A stretch of 8,201 nucleotides of DNA from Bdellovibrionales bacterium (GTDB lineage: Bacteria; Bdellovibrionota; Bdellovibrionia; Bdellovibrionales; UBA1609), in the NCBI GenBank assembly GCA_027451425.1, contig DAIDJH010000073.1, positions 1 through 8,201 on the forward strand. The letters run 5' to 3'. Each line of letters begins with the position of its first letter. Position 1 is the stretch's first letter. The position numbers and the translations under genes are program-made. Shown piece after piece: positions 1-6,665 of this stretch. The notes under the pieces were generated by a model. The model did no database searches. It was not told the DNA's origin and saw only the letters and a program-made list of their open reading frames with translations.

Positions 1-38
1 CCGATACGCCTGTCTTCGTTGTAAACAAGAGTTAGCCA

Positions 39-70
39 TTGACACTTCCGCCCGCCGCTTAGACGATTAA
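39..70 (+). promoter_or_regulatory. Possible promoter upstream of the secreted-protein gene
   Basis: A perfect -35 hexamer, TTGACA, lies at 39-44. The downstream -10 is poor. The best candidates are GACGAT at 62-67, with a 17-base spacer and three of six matches, or GATTAA at 65-70, with a 20-base spacer. The position fits expression of the gene starting at 103, but without a convincing -10 box the call is weak. Nothing else is recognisable in bases 1-102. Confidence 0.25.
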
Positions 71-102
71 ATTGCAAAGCAAACCATTTCAGGAGGGGTA
101 CC

Positions 103-891
103 ATGAAACTGTCGCTGTTGGCTGCTGTATGTTCTTCGCTTACTTTGGGAATTGCGCAGGCAAAAACTCCTGGCGGAGCTGTCACCATTCCACGACCGTC
201 TGCTGAAATTTTGCACAGCGCATTTTCGGGATTTAACACGCTGACTGAGGCAGAAGGCGTTGTCGACGGAGATCTGCGATCCGCTGATCCCGAAGTCAAT
301 GACGTGGCTCAAAGTCTAGAGGTTTGCAAAATCGCCAATCAATCGAACGCCACCGGTAACACTGAAACTATAAACGGAGTGGGGTGTCCGATAAATTACA
401 AGGGTACCGCTGACTACACGGTGAATTCGCAAGCGAGCAATTCGCTTCAATATACAAAATCGAGCAACCTTTTCGATAGCGACCTTCGTACGCGGCTATC
501 CATTTTGTCCGCAATCATAAGTGGCACTTCCATCAATTCGCGAACTATGACGACGTGGCATTCTGAAGGGCCAGGTCATACGGTGATAACAACAATGCAA
601 AATCATAACATTGTGGCCGATTTTTACGTGACCGAGGACGGCACGATTATGCAGGCGCCGAACGGCGCCATCGAGTACAATACGAATCACATGACAACGA
701 ATGGAACAGTGACGTTGGATAACCAGAAATTCACGGGTTCAGCGACATACGATGCTGGCGTATACGGTCAACAATGGACCTGCACCATCAATCAAGTTGT
801 GGCGGACTGTTCTCAATTTTTTTACGTTTTCGGTGGTTCACCCCAAGCTCCCGGCAATGGCTTCGGCGGCTTTGCGCGGATCCGACGCTGA
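103..891 (+). CDS. Hypothetical secreted or periplasmic protein
   Basis: I do not recognise this 262-residue protein. It starts with a clear Sec signal peptide: a short K2 n-region, a hydrophobic core at about residues 3-17 and an A-Q-A cleavage site after residue 20. Cys10 is not in a lipobox, since it is preceded by Val, so signal peptidase I processing is likely. The mature part has four cysteines (75, 95, 227, 236), which could form two disulfides. It is rich in Thr, Asn, Ser and Gly, with many short alternating stretches that suggest beta structure. I see no transmembrane helix and no catalytic motif. The start is supported by an AGGAGGGG ribosome binding site at 91-98. The last 17 residues (246-262, rich in Gly and Pro and ending in Arg-Ile-Arg-Arg) are encoded opposite the end of pyrF. 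Export is inferred from the signal peptide only; function is unknown. Confidence 0.75.
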   Translation: MKLSLLAAVCSSLTLGIAQAKTPGGAVTIPRPSAEILHSAFSGFNTLTEAEGVVDGDLRSADPEVNDVAQSLEVCKIANQSNATGNTETINGVGCPINYKGTADYTVNSQASNSLQYTKSSNLFDSDLRTRLSILSAIISGTSINSRTMTTWHSEGPGHTVITTMQNHNIVADFYVTEDGTIMQAPNGAIEYNTNHMTTNGTVTLDNQKFTGSATYDAGVYGQQWTCTINQVVADCSQFFYVFGGSPQAPGNGFGGFARIRR

Positions 892-1536
892 GACGATTGG
901 CCTGCCAATAACGAGCGCATTTGCTCCTGCCGCCAGAGCTTCTTGTGGGGACATAGTTCGCGCCTGATCGTCGTGACTTGGACCTCCATCGTTCAGTAAA
1001 CGAATCCCTGGTGTGACGAGAAAGGCTTCGGGGAAGTTCGCTCGAAGATTCTGCACCTCAAGTGGTGAACAGACAATTCCGGTGAGGCCAGCTTGTATCG
1101 CAAGACTTGCAAGTTTCAGCACGTGCTCTTCGGGAGTTGCGTCTATCCAGTTCGGCGGCAAATTTTTTTCGTTGAAACTGGTGAGGACAGTTACGGCCAA
1201 CACGCGAAAAGCACGTTCGCGTGCTAGATGTTTTTCCAGTCGCGCGACTTCGCGCAAGCACTCAAGGCCATTGCTGGCGTGAACGGTTGCAAGAGTCGCT
1301 CCGGCCGAATACGCCGCCTCAAGTGCACTCACAACGGTTGATGGGATATCATGAAACTTACAATCGACAAACACGGGCGCCAAACGAGAGAGCTCTTGTA
1401 TAAGCCTATCGCCATGACGGAGAATGAGGCGCGGGCCAATTTTAAACCCGCCGACGTACGGTGCCGTTTCTGCGGCGATTTTTTTAGCTGTTTTATCATC
1501 GTCGACGTCGAGAGCGACGAAAATTGGGTTTTTCAT
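838..1536 (-). CDS. pyrF: Orotidine 5'-phosphate decarboxylase
   Basis: PyrF decarboxylates orotidine 5'-monophosphate to UMP, the last step of de novo pyrimidine synthesis, in the cytoplasm. The 232-residue length is normal for the bacterial family. Visible signatures are the ALD strand with Asp10, Lys32 in FKIG, the catalytic D-x-K-x-x-D set (Asp58, Lys60, Asp63) in VDCKFHDIPSTV, TVHASNG at 84-90, the phosphate-binding VTPGIR (174-179) and GRPI (211-214). All key residues are present. The frame stays open upstream to 1854, but family homology begins at NPIFVALD, so the ATG at 1536 is chosen even though no Shine-Dalgarno precedes it. The gene diverges from rlmB and its 3' end overlaps the convergent secreted-protein gene by 54 bases. 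I see no other pyrimidine gene nearby. Confidence 0.96.
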   Translation of the reverse strand: MKNPIFVALDVDDDKTAKKIAAETAPYVGGFKIGPRLILRHGDRLIQELSRLAPVFVDCKFHDIPSTVVSALEAAYSAGATLATVHASNGLECLREVARLEKHLARERAFRVLAVTVLTSFNEKNLPPNWIDATPEEHVLKLASLAIQAGLTGIVCSPLEVQNLRANFPEAFLVTPGIRLLNDGGPSHDDQARTMSPQEALAAGANALVIGRPIVSASDPRKAAEAIAGSLG

Positions 1537-1608
1537 GCAAATTTCGTAACAGATTTTGGTGGCGAAATCACGCGATCTCGGGCATAAGATTGCACAGTAA
1601 ACGACAAT

Positions 1609-2385
1609 ATGAGGCCACGCCCAAACCATCCACAACCTAAAAGACACGATCCGCAAGGTCGTGCTGTGATCGGAATTCATTCCGCGCTTGAAGCTTTGAA
1701 AGTCCGGCCTCATGCAGTTAAAGAAGTTTGGTTGAAAAAAGGCAGTGAACGCGATTCGACAATGCAGCCGTTTATTGAATTCGCTGAGCAAAGTCGGCGC
1801 CCGCTGCGGTTTCAACAAGAGGGCGCGCTCAATCAAATTGCCCCAAGTCATCAAGGTGTGTGTCTGTGGCTCACAGAGACCCCGGAGCTTGACCTTGCAG
1901 ATTTGCCAGGGGTGGAGTCTACGGAGCCGACAACGCTCCTAGTGCTTGATGAATTATCGGATCCGCATAACGTCGGAGCACTGCTCCGATCGGCTTGGCT
2001 GTTTGGTTGTGCGGGCCTCATTGTTCCAGAACGGCGTGCAGCTCATTTAACGCCATCGGTCATTAAGGTGGCAAGCGGTGCCGCTGAGCACGTACCTGTG
2101 ATCGTATCAGCCCGTTTGAATGACGATCTAAGTATCTTAAAAGAAAAGGGTTTTTGGATTTATGGATTAGCAGGAGAAGGCCGTCAAACATTGCCACAGA
2201 CTAGGTTTCATGAAAAGGTGATCTTGCTGATTGGGGCAGAGGATAAAGGGTTGCGAACTTCAGTGCGCAAGGCTTGCGATGAGCTGATTCGAATCCCTCA
2301 ACTTGATGCGGAAGCTTCATTCAATGCTTCAGTGGCTGGGGCCATAGCCCTTTATGAGGTACAACGACAGAGGCAAAACCCTTGA
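1609..2385 (+). CDS. rlmB: 23S rRNA (guanosine-2'-O-)-methyltransferase RlmB, SpoU/TrmH family
   Basis: RlmB uses S-adenosylmethionine to 2'-O-methylate a guanosine in the peptidyl-transferase region of 23S rRNA (G2251 in E. coli numbering). The 258-residue protein has an N-terminal RNA-binding domain beginning with GIHSALEAL (22-30). The C-terminal SPOUT knot domain carries motif 1 DPHNVGALLRSA (118-129, with Asn121 and Arg127), motif 2 IGAEDKGLR (208-216, with Glu211) and motif 3 around Asn239 (SFNASVAGAIALYE). Motif 2 usually reads G-x-E-G; here Asp replaces that glycine. Motif 3 has Ala-Ser-Phe-Asn where Glu-Ser-Leu-Asn is common. The catalytic Arg and Asn are kept. The ATG at 1609 is the first possible start after an in-frame TAA at 1585, but no ribosome binding site precedes it. 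Another SpoU-family RNA methylase is possible, but length and N-domain favour RlmB. Confidence 0.9.
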   Translation: MRPRPNHPQPKRHDPQGRAVIGIHSALEALKVRPHAVKEVWLKKGSERDSTMQPFIEFAEQSRRPLRFQQEGALNQIAPSHQGVCLWLTETPELDLADLPGVESTEPTTLLVLDELSDPHNVGALLRSAWLFGCAGLIVPERRAAHLTPSVIKVASGAAEHVPVIVSARLNDDLSILKEKGFWIYGLAGEGRQTLPQTRFHEKVILLIGAEDKGLRTSVRKACDELIRIPQLDAEASFNASVAGAIALYEVQRQRQNP

Positions 2386-2402
2386 GATAACAAACAAAAC
2401 TT

Positions 2403-2431
2403 TTGACTCGCCGTTTGTGGCTCCGTATATG
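2403..2431 (+). promoter_or_regulatory. Probable sigma-70-type promoter of the tRNA-tuf operon
   Basis: TTGACT at 2403-2408 (five of six matches to the -35 consensus) is followed after exactly 17 bases by TATATG at 2426-2431 (four of six to the -10). An A-rich stretch at 2386-2400 could act as an UP element, as is common at stable-RNA promoters. The expected transcript starts near 2438 and has a leader of about 80 nt, rich in G and T, before the first tRNA. The location between rlmB and the tRNA cluster matches the promoter position of the E. coli thrU-tufB operon. Confidence 0.55.
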
Positions 2432-2517
2432 TGTGCGTTACGTGTAAAGCTGGCGAGCATCCATTTGCGTACTTTTGTGTGGTTGGTGGAGTGTGTTTGT
2501 CGCGTGCGTGATTGTGT

Positions 2518-2593
2518 GCTGGGTTAGCTCAATTGGTAGAGCAGCTGATTTGTAATCAGCAGGTTGCGGGTTCGAGTCCCATACCCAGCTCCA
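2518..2593 (+). tRNA. tRNA-Thr (anticodon TGT)
   Basis: A complete 76-nt cloverleaf. The acceptor GCTGGGT (2518-2524) pairs with ACCCAGC (2583-2589). The anticodon stem GCTGA/TCAGC encloses the loop TTTGTAA, with anticodon TGT at 2551-2553. The T arm contains GGTTCGAGTCC, the discriminator is T, and CCA is encoded at 2591-2593. It reads ACA codons. It is the first gene of a four-tRNA cluster ahead of tuf, equivalent to thrU of E. coli. Confidence 0.97.
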
Positions 2594-2639
2594 GGTGCTT
2601 TGGATGAAAGAAGGAAGTTCGTAAGCGAAGCTGGGAAAT

Positions 2640-2726
2640 GGAGAGATGCCCGAGCGGCTAAAGGGGACAGACTGTAAATCTGTTGGCTTTACGCCTACGA
2701 AGGTTCGAATCCTTCTCTCTCCACCA
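2640..2726 (+). tRNA. tRNA-Tyr (anticodon GTA)
   Basis: An 87-nt class II tRNA with a long variable arm. The acceptor GGAGAGA (2640-2646) pairs with TCTCTCC (2716-2722), the discriminator is A2723 and CCA is encoded at 2724-2726. The anticodon stem ACAGA/TCTGT holds the loop CTGTAAA with anticodon GTA at 2674-2676. The extended variable arm, followed by GGTTCGAATCC, is typical of bacterial tRNA-Tyr. It is equivalent to tyrU of E. coli in order. It lies 46 nt after tRNA-Thr. Confidence 0.97.
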
Positions 2727-2756
2727 AGTTGAGTTGCGAACGATAAGTAAGACGAG

Positions 2757-2799
2757 AAGCGCGAGGCAATGGCAGTGATACTATGCATACGCGCGAAGG
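2757..2799 (+). repeat. Copy A of a 43-nt structured direct repeat, in the tRNA-Tyr/tRNA-Gly spacer
   Basis: This segment matches 7749-7791 at 34 of 43 positions without gaps, including an identical 12-mer (AAGCGCGAGGCA) and an identical 10-mer (GATACTATGC) at the same offset. It folds as GCGCG (2759-2763) with CGCGC (2790-2794), a bulged A2789, an A2764-T2788 pair, a G-A mismatch, then GCA (2766-2768) with TGC (2784-2786), enclosing a 15-nt apical region that ends in GATACTA. A Shine-Dalgarno-like GAAGGAG follows at 2795-2801, but no start codon lies within range before tRNA-Gly. Function unknown; possibly a processing or regulatory RNA element. Confidence 0.6.
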
Positions 2800-2816
2800 A
2801 GTAGAAAACACAGTCG

Positions 2817-2893
2817 GCGGGAGTAGCTCAATTGGCTAGAGTATCAGCCTTCCAAGCTGAGGGTTGCGGGTTCGAGACCCGTCTCCCGCTCCA
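2817..2893 (+). tRNA. tRNA-Gly (anticodon TCC)
   Basis: A 77-nt cloverleaf. The acceptor GCGGGAG (2817-2823) pairs with CTCCCGC (2883-2889), the discriminator is T2890 and CCA is at 2891-2893. The anticodon stem TCAGC/GCTGA holds the loop CTTCCAA with anticodon TCC at 2851-2853, reading GGA and probably GGG. The T arm contains GGGTTCGAGACCC. It is equivalent to glyT of E. coli in order. The spacer before it is unusually long (90 nt) and contains the structured repeat copy A. Confidence 0.97.
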
Positions 2894-2909
2894 AGTTGAC
2901 TTGAAGACT

Positions 2910-2984
2910 GCCCACATAGCACAGGGGTAGTGCACACCCTTGGTAAGGGTGAGGTCGTGAGTTCAAGTCTCACTGTGGGCTCCA
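2910..2984 (+). tRNA. tRNA-Thr (anticodon GGT)
   Basis: A 75-nt cloverleaf. The acceptor GCCCACA (2910-2916) pairs with TGTGGGC (2974-2980), the discriminator is T2981 and CCA is at 2982-2984. The anticodon stem CACCC/GGGTG holds the loop TTGGTAA with anticodon GGT at 2942-2944, reading ACC and ACT. It is equivalent to thrT of E. coli. It lies 16 nt after tRNA-Gly and 75 nt before the tuf start codon, so it is very likely processed from the tuf transcript. Confidence 0.97.
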
Positions 2985-3059
2985 AAAATGAATTGAGTGA
3001 ATGAGAATTTGAAGAAGTAAAATTATTAAAACAACATCCCGATTGAGGAGGAGAAGAAC

Positions 3060-4250
3060 ATGTCCAAAGAAAAATTTGATCGGTCGAAACCGCACATTAA
3101 TATCGGCACGATCGGCCACGTCGACCACGGTAAAACAACTCTGACTGCCGCTATCACAAAGGTTATGGCTGATACATATGGCGGTACGGTATTGGCTTAC
3201 GATCAAATCGATAAAGCTCCCGAAGAGAAAGAGCGCGGGATCACAATTTCGACTTCACACGTTGAGTACCAAACCGCAAAACGTCACTATGCTCACGTTG
3301 ATTGCCCCGGCCACGCTGACTACGTGAAAAACATGATCACGGGTGCGGCGCAAATGGACGGCGCGATTCTTGTCGTATCGGCTGCAGACGGACCGATGCC
3401 GCAAACTCGCGAACACATCTTGCTCGCGCGTCAAGTTGGCGTTCCGGCCATTGTTGTGTTCATGAACAAAGTTGATATGGTTGATGATGCTGAACTCCTC
3501 GATCTTGTTGAGCTTGAAGTTCGCGAACTGTTGTCGAAATATGAATTCCCTGGCGATGATATTCCAATCATCCGAGGCTCGGCTTTGAAGGCTCTCGAGG
3601 GCGACAAGGGAGAATTGGGTGCGCCAGCAATTGTTAAATTGATGGAAGCCTGCGATAGCTACATCAAAGAACCGCAACGTGTGACAGATAAGCCCTTTCT
3701 CATGCCGATTGAAGACGTATTCTCGATCTCGGGACGTGGCACTGTTGTCACGGGTCGTATCGAGCGCGGCATAGTCAAAGTTGGCGAAGAGGTTGAAATT
3801 GTCGGCATTCGTCCGACAACGAAAACCACGGTCACCGGGATTGAGATGTTCCGTAAGCTTCTTGACGAAGGACGTGCCGGTGACAACGCCGGATGCTTGC
3901 TTCGTGGAACAAAAAAGGAAGAAGTGGAGCGCGGCCAAGTTTTGGCTAAACCGGGATCGGTTAACCCACACAAAAAATTCAAGTGCGAAGCTTATGTGTT
4001 AACCAAAGAAGAAGGCGGCCGTCATACCCCGTTCTTTAATGGCTACCGTCCGCAATTTTATTTCAGAACGACGGACGTAACAGGAGTTACGACTCTGAAA
4101 AAAGGCACGGAAATGGTTATGCCTGGCGATCGCGTTGAAATGGAAGTCGAGTTAATCACTCCCATCGCGATGGAAAAAGAGTTGCGCTTTGCGATTCGTG
4201 AAGGCGGTCGCACTGTCGGTGCGGGCGTCGTGACTGAAATTTTGGAATAA
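3060..4250 (+). CDS. tuf: Translation elongation factor Tu
   Basis: EF-Tu is the GTPase that delivers aminoacyl-tRNA to the ribosomal A site. The 396-residue protein is full length. Its GTPase domain (about 1-200) has the P-loop GHVDHGKT (19-26), switch I RGITI (59-63), DCPGH (81-85), NKVD (136-139) and SAL (174-176). Domain 2 (about 210-300) contains [13 protein letters not shown], and domain 3 contains GGRHTPFF and the C-terminal [14 protein letters not shown]. No key residue is missing. The start is fixed by family homology and by a strong GAGGAGGAG ribosome binding site at 3045-3053. Four tRNA genes precede it, as for tufB of E. coli, and tRNA-Trp and secE follow. A second tuf copy in a str-type operon is common in Proteobacteria but cannot be checked here. 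Confidence 0.99.
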   Translation: MSKEKFDRSKPHINIGTIGHVDHGKTTLTAAITKVMADTYGGTVLAYDQIDKAPEEKERGITISTSHVEYQTAKRHYAHVDCPGHADYVKNMITGAAQMDGAILVVSAADGPMPQTREHILLARQVGVPAIVVFMNKVDMVDDAELLDLVELEVRELLSKYEFPGDDIPIIRGSALKALEGDKGELGAPAIVKLMEACDSYIKEPQRVTDKPFLMPIEDVFSISGRGTVVTGRIERGIVKVGEEVEIVGIRPTTKTTVTGIEMFRKLLDEGRAGDNAGCLLRGTKKEEVERGQVLAKPGSVNPHKKFKCEAYVLTKEEGGRHTPFFNGYRPQFYFRTTDVTGVTTLKKGTEMVMPGDRVEMEVELITPIAMEKELRFAIREGGRTVGAGVVTEILE

Positions 4251-4277
4251 GGGAGTGCCGGTTAGCGATTTTGCAGG

Positions 4278-4354
4278 AGGGCAGTAGCTCCAATTGGTAG
4301 AGCAGCGGACTCCAAATCCGCGTGTTGTGGGTTCGAATCCCTCCTGCCCTGCCA
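4278..4354 (+). tRNA. tRNA-Trp (anticodon CCA)
   Basis: A 77-nt cloverleaf. The acceptor AGGGCAG (4278-4284) pairs with CTGCCCT (4344-4350), the discriminator is G4351, as expected for tRNA-Trp, and the encoded CCA is at 4352-4354. The anticodon stem GCGGA/TCCGC holds the loop CTCCAAA with anticodon CCA at 4312-4314. It sits 27 nt after tuf and 23 nt before secE. A tRNA-Trp next to secE is a common bacterial arrangement. Confidence 0.97.
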
Positions 4355-4377
4355 CCTTTGATTAAATAGAAAGAGAT

Positions 4378-4758
4378 ATGGAAAAGCAAAACACGAAAAA
4401 AATTATAACGCTCAGTTTTTTGGGCGCAGCCATACTCAGCTATCTGGTTGTGAATGTCATTTTTCGAGCCCTGGCTGGATCGTTTGGTCCAGTCGCACGG
4501 CTTTATGACCAGGACTGGGCCAGCAATGGATTTCCGATCGTGGCTGCTTTGATCGTGTTTTCTTATTTGCAGTTCAACGCCAAAGTTGTCGGGTGGGCCG
4601 AAGACGTTGTGATCGAAGTGAGCAAAGTCGTGTGGCCGTCGGGGCGAGATACATTCGCGTTAACGGTTGTTGTAACCATATTTTGTCTAGTTTCGGCGGC
4701 GCTCCTTATGGGGATTGATTTTATCGCGAAAAATATAGTTCAGTTTATCATTCAATAG
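4378..4758 (+). CDS. secE: Preprotein translocase subunit SecE
   Basis: SecE is the clamp-like subunit of the SecYEG protein-conducting channel in the inner membrane. The 126-residue protein has three predicted membrane segments (about 9-31, 51-66 and 94-125). The E. coli-type SecE also has three, whereas the minimal form of many other bacteria has one. Between segments 2 and 3 lies the conserved amphipathic cytoplasmic helix with [13 protein letters not shown] (80-92), the family signature. The ATG at 4378 follows a modest purine-rich site (GAAAGAGA, 4368-4375). The gene lies directly upstream of nusG with only 11 bases between the TAG and the GTG start chosen there, the classical secE-nusG pair. 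Confidence 0.96.
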   Translation: MEKQNTKKIITLSFLGAAILSYLVVNVIFRALAGSFGPVARLYDQDWASNGFPIVAALIVFSYLQFNAKVVGWAEDVVIEVSKVVWPSGRDTFALTVVVTIFCLVSAALLMGIDFIAKNIVQFIIQ

Positions 4759-4760
4759 GC

Positions 4761-4772
4761 GAGGGCTTGGTG
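4761..4772 (+). promoter_or_regulatory. Ribosome binding site and tandem TTG-GTG start of nusG
   Basis: GAGGG at 4761-4765 is the only Shine-Dalgarno-like sequence between the secE stop (4756-4758) and nusG. It is followed by two adjacent non-ATG start codons in the same frame, TTG at 4767 and GTG at 4770. The spacing decides for GTG. No ATG lies near the conserved start of the NGN domain, so nusG begins at a non-ATG codon either way. Confidence 0.6.
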
Positions 4773-5309
4773 GAAAACGTCGACTTAAAATGGTACATCG
4801 TCAATACGCATTCCGGGAGTGAATCTGCGGCGAAAGCTTCGATTGAAGAAAAGGCCCGGTTAAAAAAGATGGAGGATCAGTTCGGTCAGATTTTGATTCC
4901 CCAAGAGAACGTCGTCGAGCTTGTAAAAGGTAAAAAGGCGACGCGGGCGCGCAAATTTTTTCCTGGTTATATTTTTGTGCAAATGAAACTGTCAGATGCG
5001 ACCTGGCATCTGGTGAAAAGTGCAAGCAAGGTCACTGGCTTTTTGGGCGGAGGTAACAGACCGTCACCTGTCCCTGAAACTGAGGTTTCGAGAATTGCCA
5101 AGCAGATGGAGACGGGTGCCGAGCGGCCAAAAGCTAAAATTTCGTTCTCGATTGGCGAGCCAGTTACAGTTGTAGACGGTCCGTTTAATAATTTCCAAGG
5201 CACGGTTGAGGAGATCAACGAAGAGAAAGGCAAGGTCAAAGTTCTTGTCAGCATCTTCGGTCGACCAACACCCGTGGAACTCGATTTTGTTCAAGTTGAA
5301 AAGAGTTAA
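4770..5309 (+). CDS. nusG: Transcription termination/antitermination factor NusG
   Basis: NusG binds the RNA polymerase clamp, suppresses pausing, and links the polymerase to Rho or to ribosomal protein S10. With the GTG start at 4770 it has 179 residues. The NGN domain (about residues 5-110) begins with [12 protein letters not shown] and contains [13 protein letters not shown]. The C-terminal KOW domain (about 125-179) shows [20 protein letters not shown] and ends in ELDFVQVEK. Two candidate starts are adjacent, TTG at 4767 and GTG at 4770. The ribosome binding site GAGGG (4761-4765) leaves one base before TTG and four before GTG, so GTG is preferred; the difference is one residue. secE lies 11 bases upstream and rplK starts 21 bases downstream. 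Confidence 0.96.
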   Translation: MENVDLKWYIVNTHSGSESAAKASIEEKARLKKMEDQFGQILIPQENVVELVKGKKATRARKFFPGYIFVQMKLSDATWHLVKSASKVTGFLGGGNRPSPVPETEVSRIAKQMETGAERPKAKISFSIGEPVTVVDGPFNNFQGTVEEINEEKGKVKVLVSIFGRPTPVELDFVQVEKS

Positions 5310-5330
5310 CAAAGAAGGAGTGGGAGCCAT

Positions 5331-5759
5331 ATGGCTAAAAAAGTGCAAGCACAAATCAAGCTGCAAATACCGGCAGGGAAGGCAAATCCAGCCCCTCCCG
5401 TTGGACCGGCACTCGGGCAACAAGGTGTCAACATTATGGAGTTCTGCAAGCAGTTTAATGCTAAAACGCAGAGCTTGGGTGACACGGTCATTCCGGTTAT
5501 CATTACCGTTTACAATGACCGCTCGTTCACCTTCATTACGAAGACACCGCCTGTGTCGATCTTAATAAAGAAGGCAACTAAGCTGGAGAGCGGATCGAAG
5601 AATCCGGGTCGTGAAAAGGTTGCGAAAATCACGGCAGAACAAATCAAGCAAATCGCTCAGACAAAACTTCCTGATCTGAATTGCCTCACGCTAGAGGCGG
5701 CGATTTCGCAGGTCGTAGGAACAGCGCGCTCAATGGGCGTCGAAGTTCCGCAAATGTGA
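5331..5759 (+). CDS. rplK: 50S ribosomal protein L11
   Basis: L11 binds the GTPase-associated region of 23S rRNA at the base of the L7/L12 stalk, and is needed for RelA activation and for thiostrepton sensitivity. The 142-residue length is standard. The N-terminal domain contains [17 protein letters not shown] (16-32), with the conserved prolines of the thiostrepton-contact region (22, 23, 26). The C-terminal RNA-binding domain contains [15 protein letters not shown] and ends with [11 protein letters not shown]. The ATG at 5331 follows AAGGAG at 5315-5320 with a 10-base spacing. The start codon sits inside the 12-base palindrome AGCCATATGGCT (5325-5336). The gene follows nusG by 21 bases and precedes rplA by 8, so L1-mediated feedback on this pair, as in E. 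coli, is plausible. Confidence 0.98.
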   Translation: MAKKVQAQIKLQIPAGKANPAPPVGPALGQQGVNIMEFCKQFNAKTQSLGDTVIPVIITVYNDRSFTFITKTPPVSILIKKATKLESGSKNPGREKVAKITAEQIKQIAQTKLPDLNCLTLEAAISQVVGTARSMGVEVPQM

Positions 5760-5767
5760 GGTGACTG

Positions 5768-6463
5768 ATGGCAAAACGTTATGAGGCAGCAAAGAATAAA
5801 GTGGATCGTATAAAAGCATTGGCGACGGAAAAGGCGATAGGGCTTGCGGTAGAAACTGCGACCGCAAAATTCGACGAGTCCATCGATGTGGCGGTTAAGC
5901 TCGGGGTTGATCCAACTCAATCGGATCAGCAGGTGCGTGGTGCCGTGGCACTTCCGCATGGCCTCGGCAAAAATGTTCGAGTGATTGTGTTTGCGAAGGG
6001 GCCGAAAGAGCAGGAGGCCAAAGACGCTGGAGCCGATTTTGTTGGCGCTGATGATCTCGTCGCAAAAATCAACGAGGGTTGGTTGGATTTTGATAAAGCA
6101 ATTGCAACTCCTGACATGATGGCTGTTGTTTCTAAGGTTGCGAAGGTGCTAGGCCCGAGAGGGCTTATGCCGAACCCAAAGGTTGGCACTGTGACTATGA
6201 ACGTCGGCGCAACGGTTGCGGCAGAAAAAAAGGGCAAGCTCGCATTTCGAGTTGAAAAAGCGGGTATTGTTCATGCCAGCATTGGCAAAAAGTCGATGGG
6301 TTCGCAAAAGCTAACTGAAAATTTTATGGCGTTTTTGGGGGCCGTTGTGAAAGCAAAGCCGGCCACAAGTAAAGGTATTTACCTGCAATCCATCACGGTT
6401 TCTTCAACAATGGGCCCGGGCGTGAAAGTGGATGTCGCTGATGCGACAGCCAAGGTCGGCTAA
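5768..6463 (+). CDS. rplA: 50S ribosomal protein L1
   Basis: L1 forms the mobile stalk at the ribosomal E site, and in many bacteria represses its own rplK-rplA mRNA. The 231-residue protein is typical in length. Signatures are LGPRGLMPNPKVGTVT (128-143), FRVEKAGIVHASIGKKSM (170-187) in the RNA-binding domain I, and STMGPGVKVD (213-222) near the C-terminus. The ribosome binding site GAGGTGA (5758-5764) overlaps the rplK stop codon (5757-5759), which indicates translational coupling of the two genes. The ATG at 5768 matches the family start. It is followed by the 208-base rplJ leader, where a separate regulatory unit begins. Confidence 0.98.
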   Translation: MAKRYEAAKNKVDRIKALATEKAIGLAVETATAKFDESIDVAVKLGVDPTQSDQQVRGAVALPHGLGKNVRVIVFAKGPKEQEAKDAGADFVGADDLVAKINEGWLDFDKAIATPDMMAVVSKVAKVLGPRGLMPNPKVGTVTMNVGATVAAEKKGKLAFRVEKAGIVHASIGKKSMGSQKLTENFMAFLGAVVKAKPATSKGIYLQSITVSSTMGPGVKVDVADATAKVG

Positions 6464-6507
6464 CAAAATTGATTTTAGAGGTAACGAGAAGATTTAAACA
6501 ATTTAAC

Positions 6508-6605
6508 AGATCGCCGTTGGAGACAGCTGGCACGCGAAGCGCGTTTAATGGTTATGATATTCCCCGATTGAGTGGAATGTTGACCGCCCGCCGAGACGAG
6601 AGAGT
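6508..6605 (+). ncRNA. L10 leader (ribosomal protein L10(L12)4 autoregulatory mRNA element)
   Basis: The 208-base gap before rplJ contains CGCCGTTGGAGACAGC (6512-6527), a GC-rich hairpin ACGCG-AAG-CGCGT (6532-6544) followed by TTTAAT, a second hairpin ATTCC/GGAAT (6559-6563 with 6574-6578), and CCGCCCGCCGAGAC near 6584-6597. This order and wording resemble the bacterial L10 leader, in which the kink-turn region binds the L10-L7/L12 complex and represses rplJL. Boundaries are approximate. A weak promoter candidate, TTGATT at 6469-6474 with TTTAAA at 6493-6498 (18-base spacer), could start a separate rplJL-rpoB transcript. Confidence 0.75.
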
Positions 6606-6620
6606 GAACATGAACAAGTG

Positions 6621-6665
6621 CTCACCGTCATCTCCCCAAGAGCGACGGATCATTGAGGAGGTGAG
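6621..6665 (+). promoter_or_regulatory. Possible hairpin sequestering the rplJ Shine-Dalgarno
   Basis: CTCACC (6621-6626) is complementary to GGTGAG (6660-6665), which forms the 3' half of the near-perfect rplJ Shine-Dalgarno AGGAGGTGA (6657-6665). A competing helix, CCGTC (6625-6629) with GACGG (6644-6648), shares bases with the first and would leave the site open. The two mutually exclusive helices suggest a switch that couples the upstream L10 leader to translation of rplJ. This is inference from complementarity only. Confidence 0.4.

Noticed and set aside
1537..1854. N-terminal extension of PyrF by 106 codons
   Set aside because: The frame is open, but the extension overlaps the start of rlmB on the other strand and family homology begins right at the ATG at 1536.
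2594..2605. TGCTTTGGA after the first tRNA as a boxA-like antitermination site
   Set aside because: The match to the boxA consensus TGCTCTTTAACA is poor, and no boxB partner is visible.
2438..2788. 116-codon open frame on the - strand
   Set aside because: It lies across tRNA-Thr(TGT) and tRNA-Tyr in antisense. The predicted peptide is simply translated tRNA complement, a well-known source of spurious proteins.
3255..3971. 238-codon open frame on the - strand inside tuf
   Set aside because: It is antisense to a highly conserved gene, has no ribosome binding site or recognisable family, and arises from tuf codon usage.
4152..4389. Two - strand open frames of 67 and 77 codons
   Set aside because: They cover the complement of tRNA-Trp and the end of tuf. 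The EGFEPTTRGF-like peptides are typical false calls opposite tRNA genes.
5325..5336. Perfect 12-base palindrome AGCCATATGGCT over the rplK start codon
   Set aside because: It could be an operator or hairpin, but the stem would have no loop, and the start codon followed by GCT is the common Met-Ala opening. Chance is sufficient.
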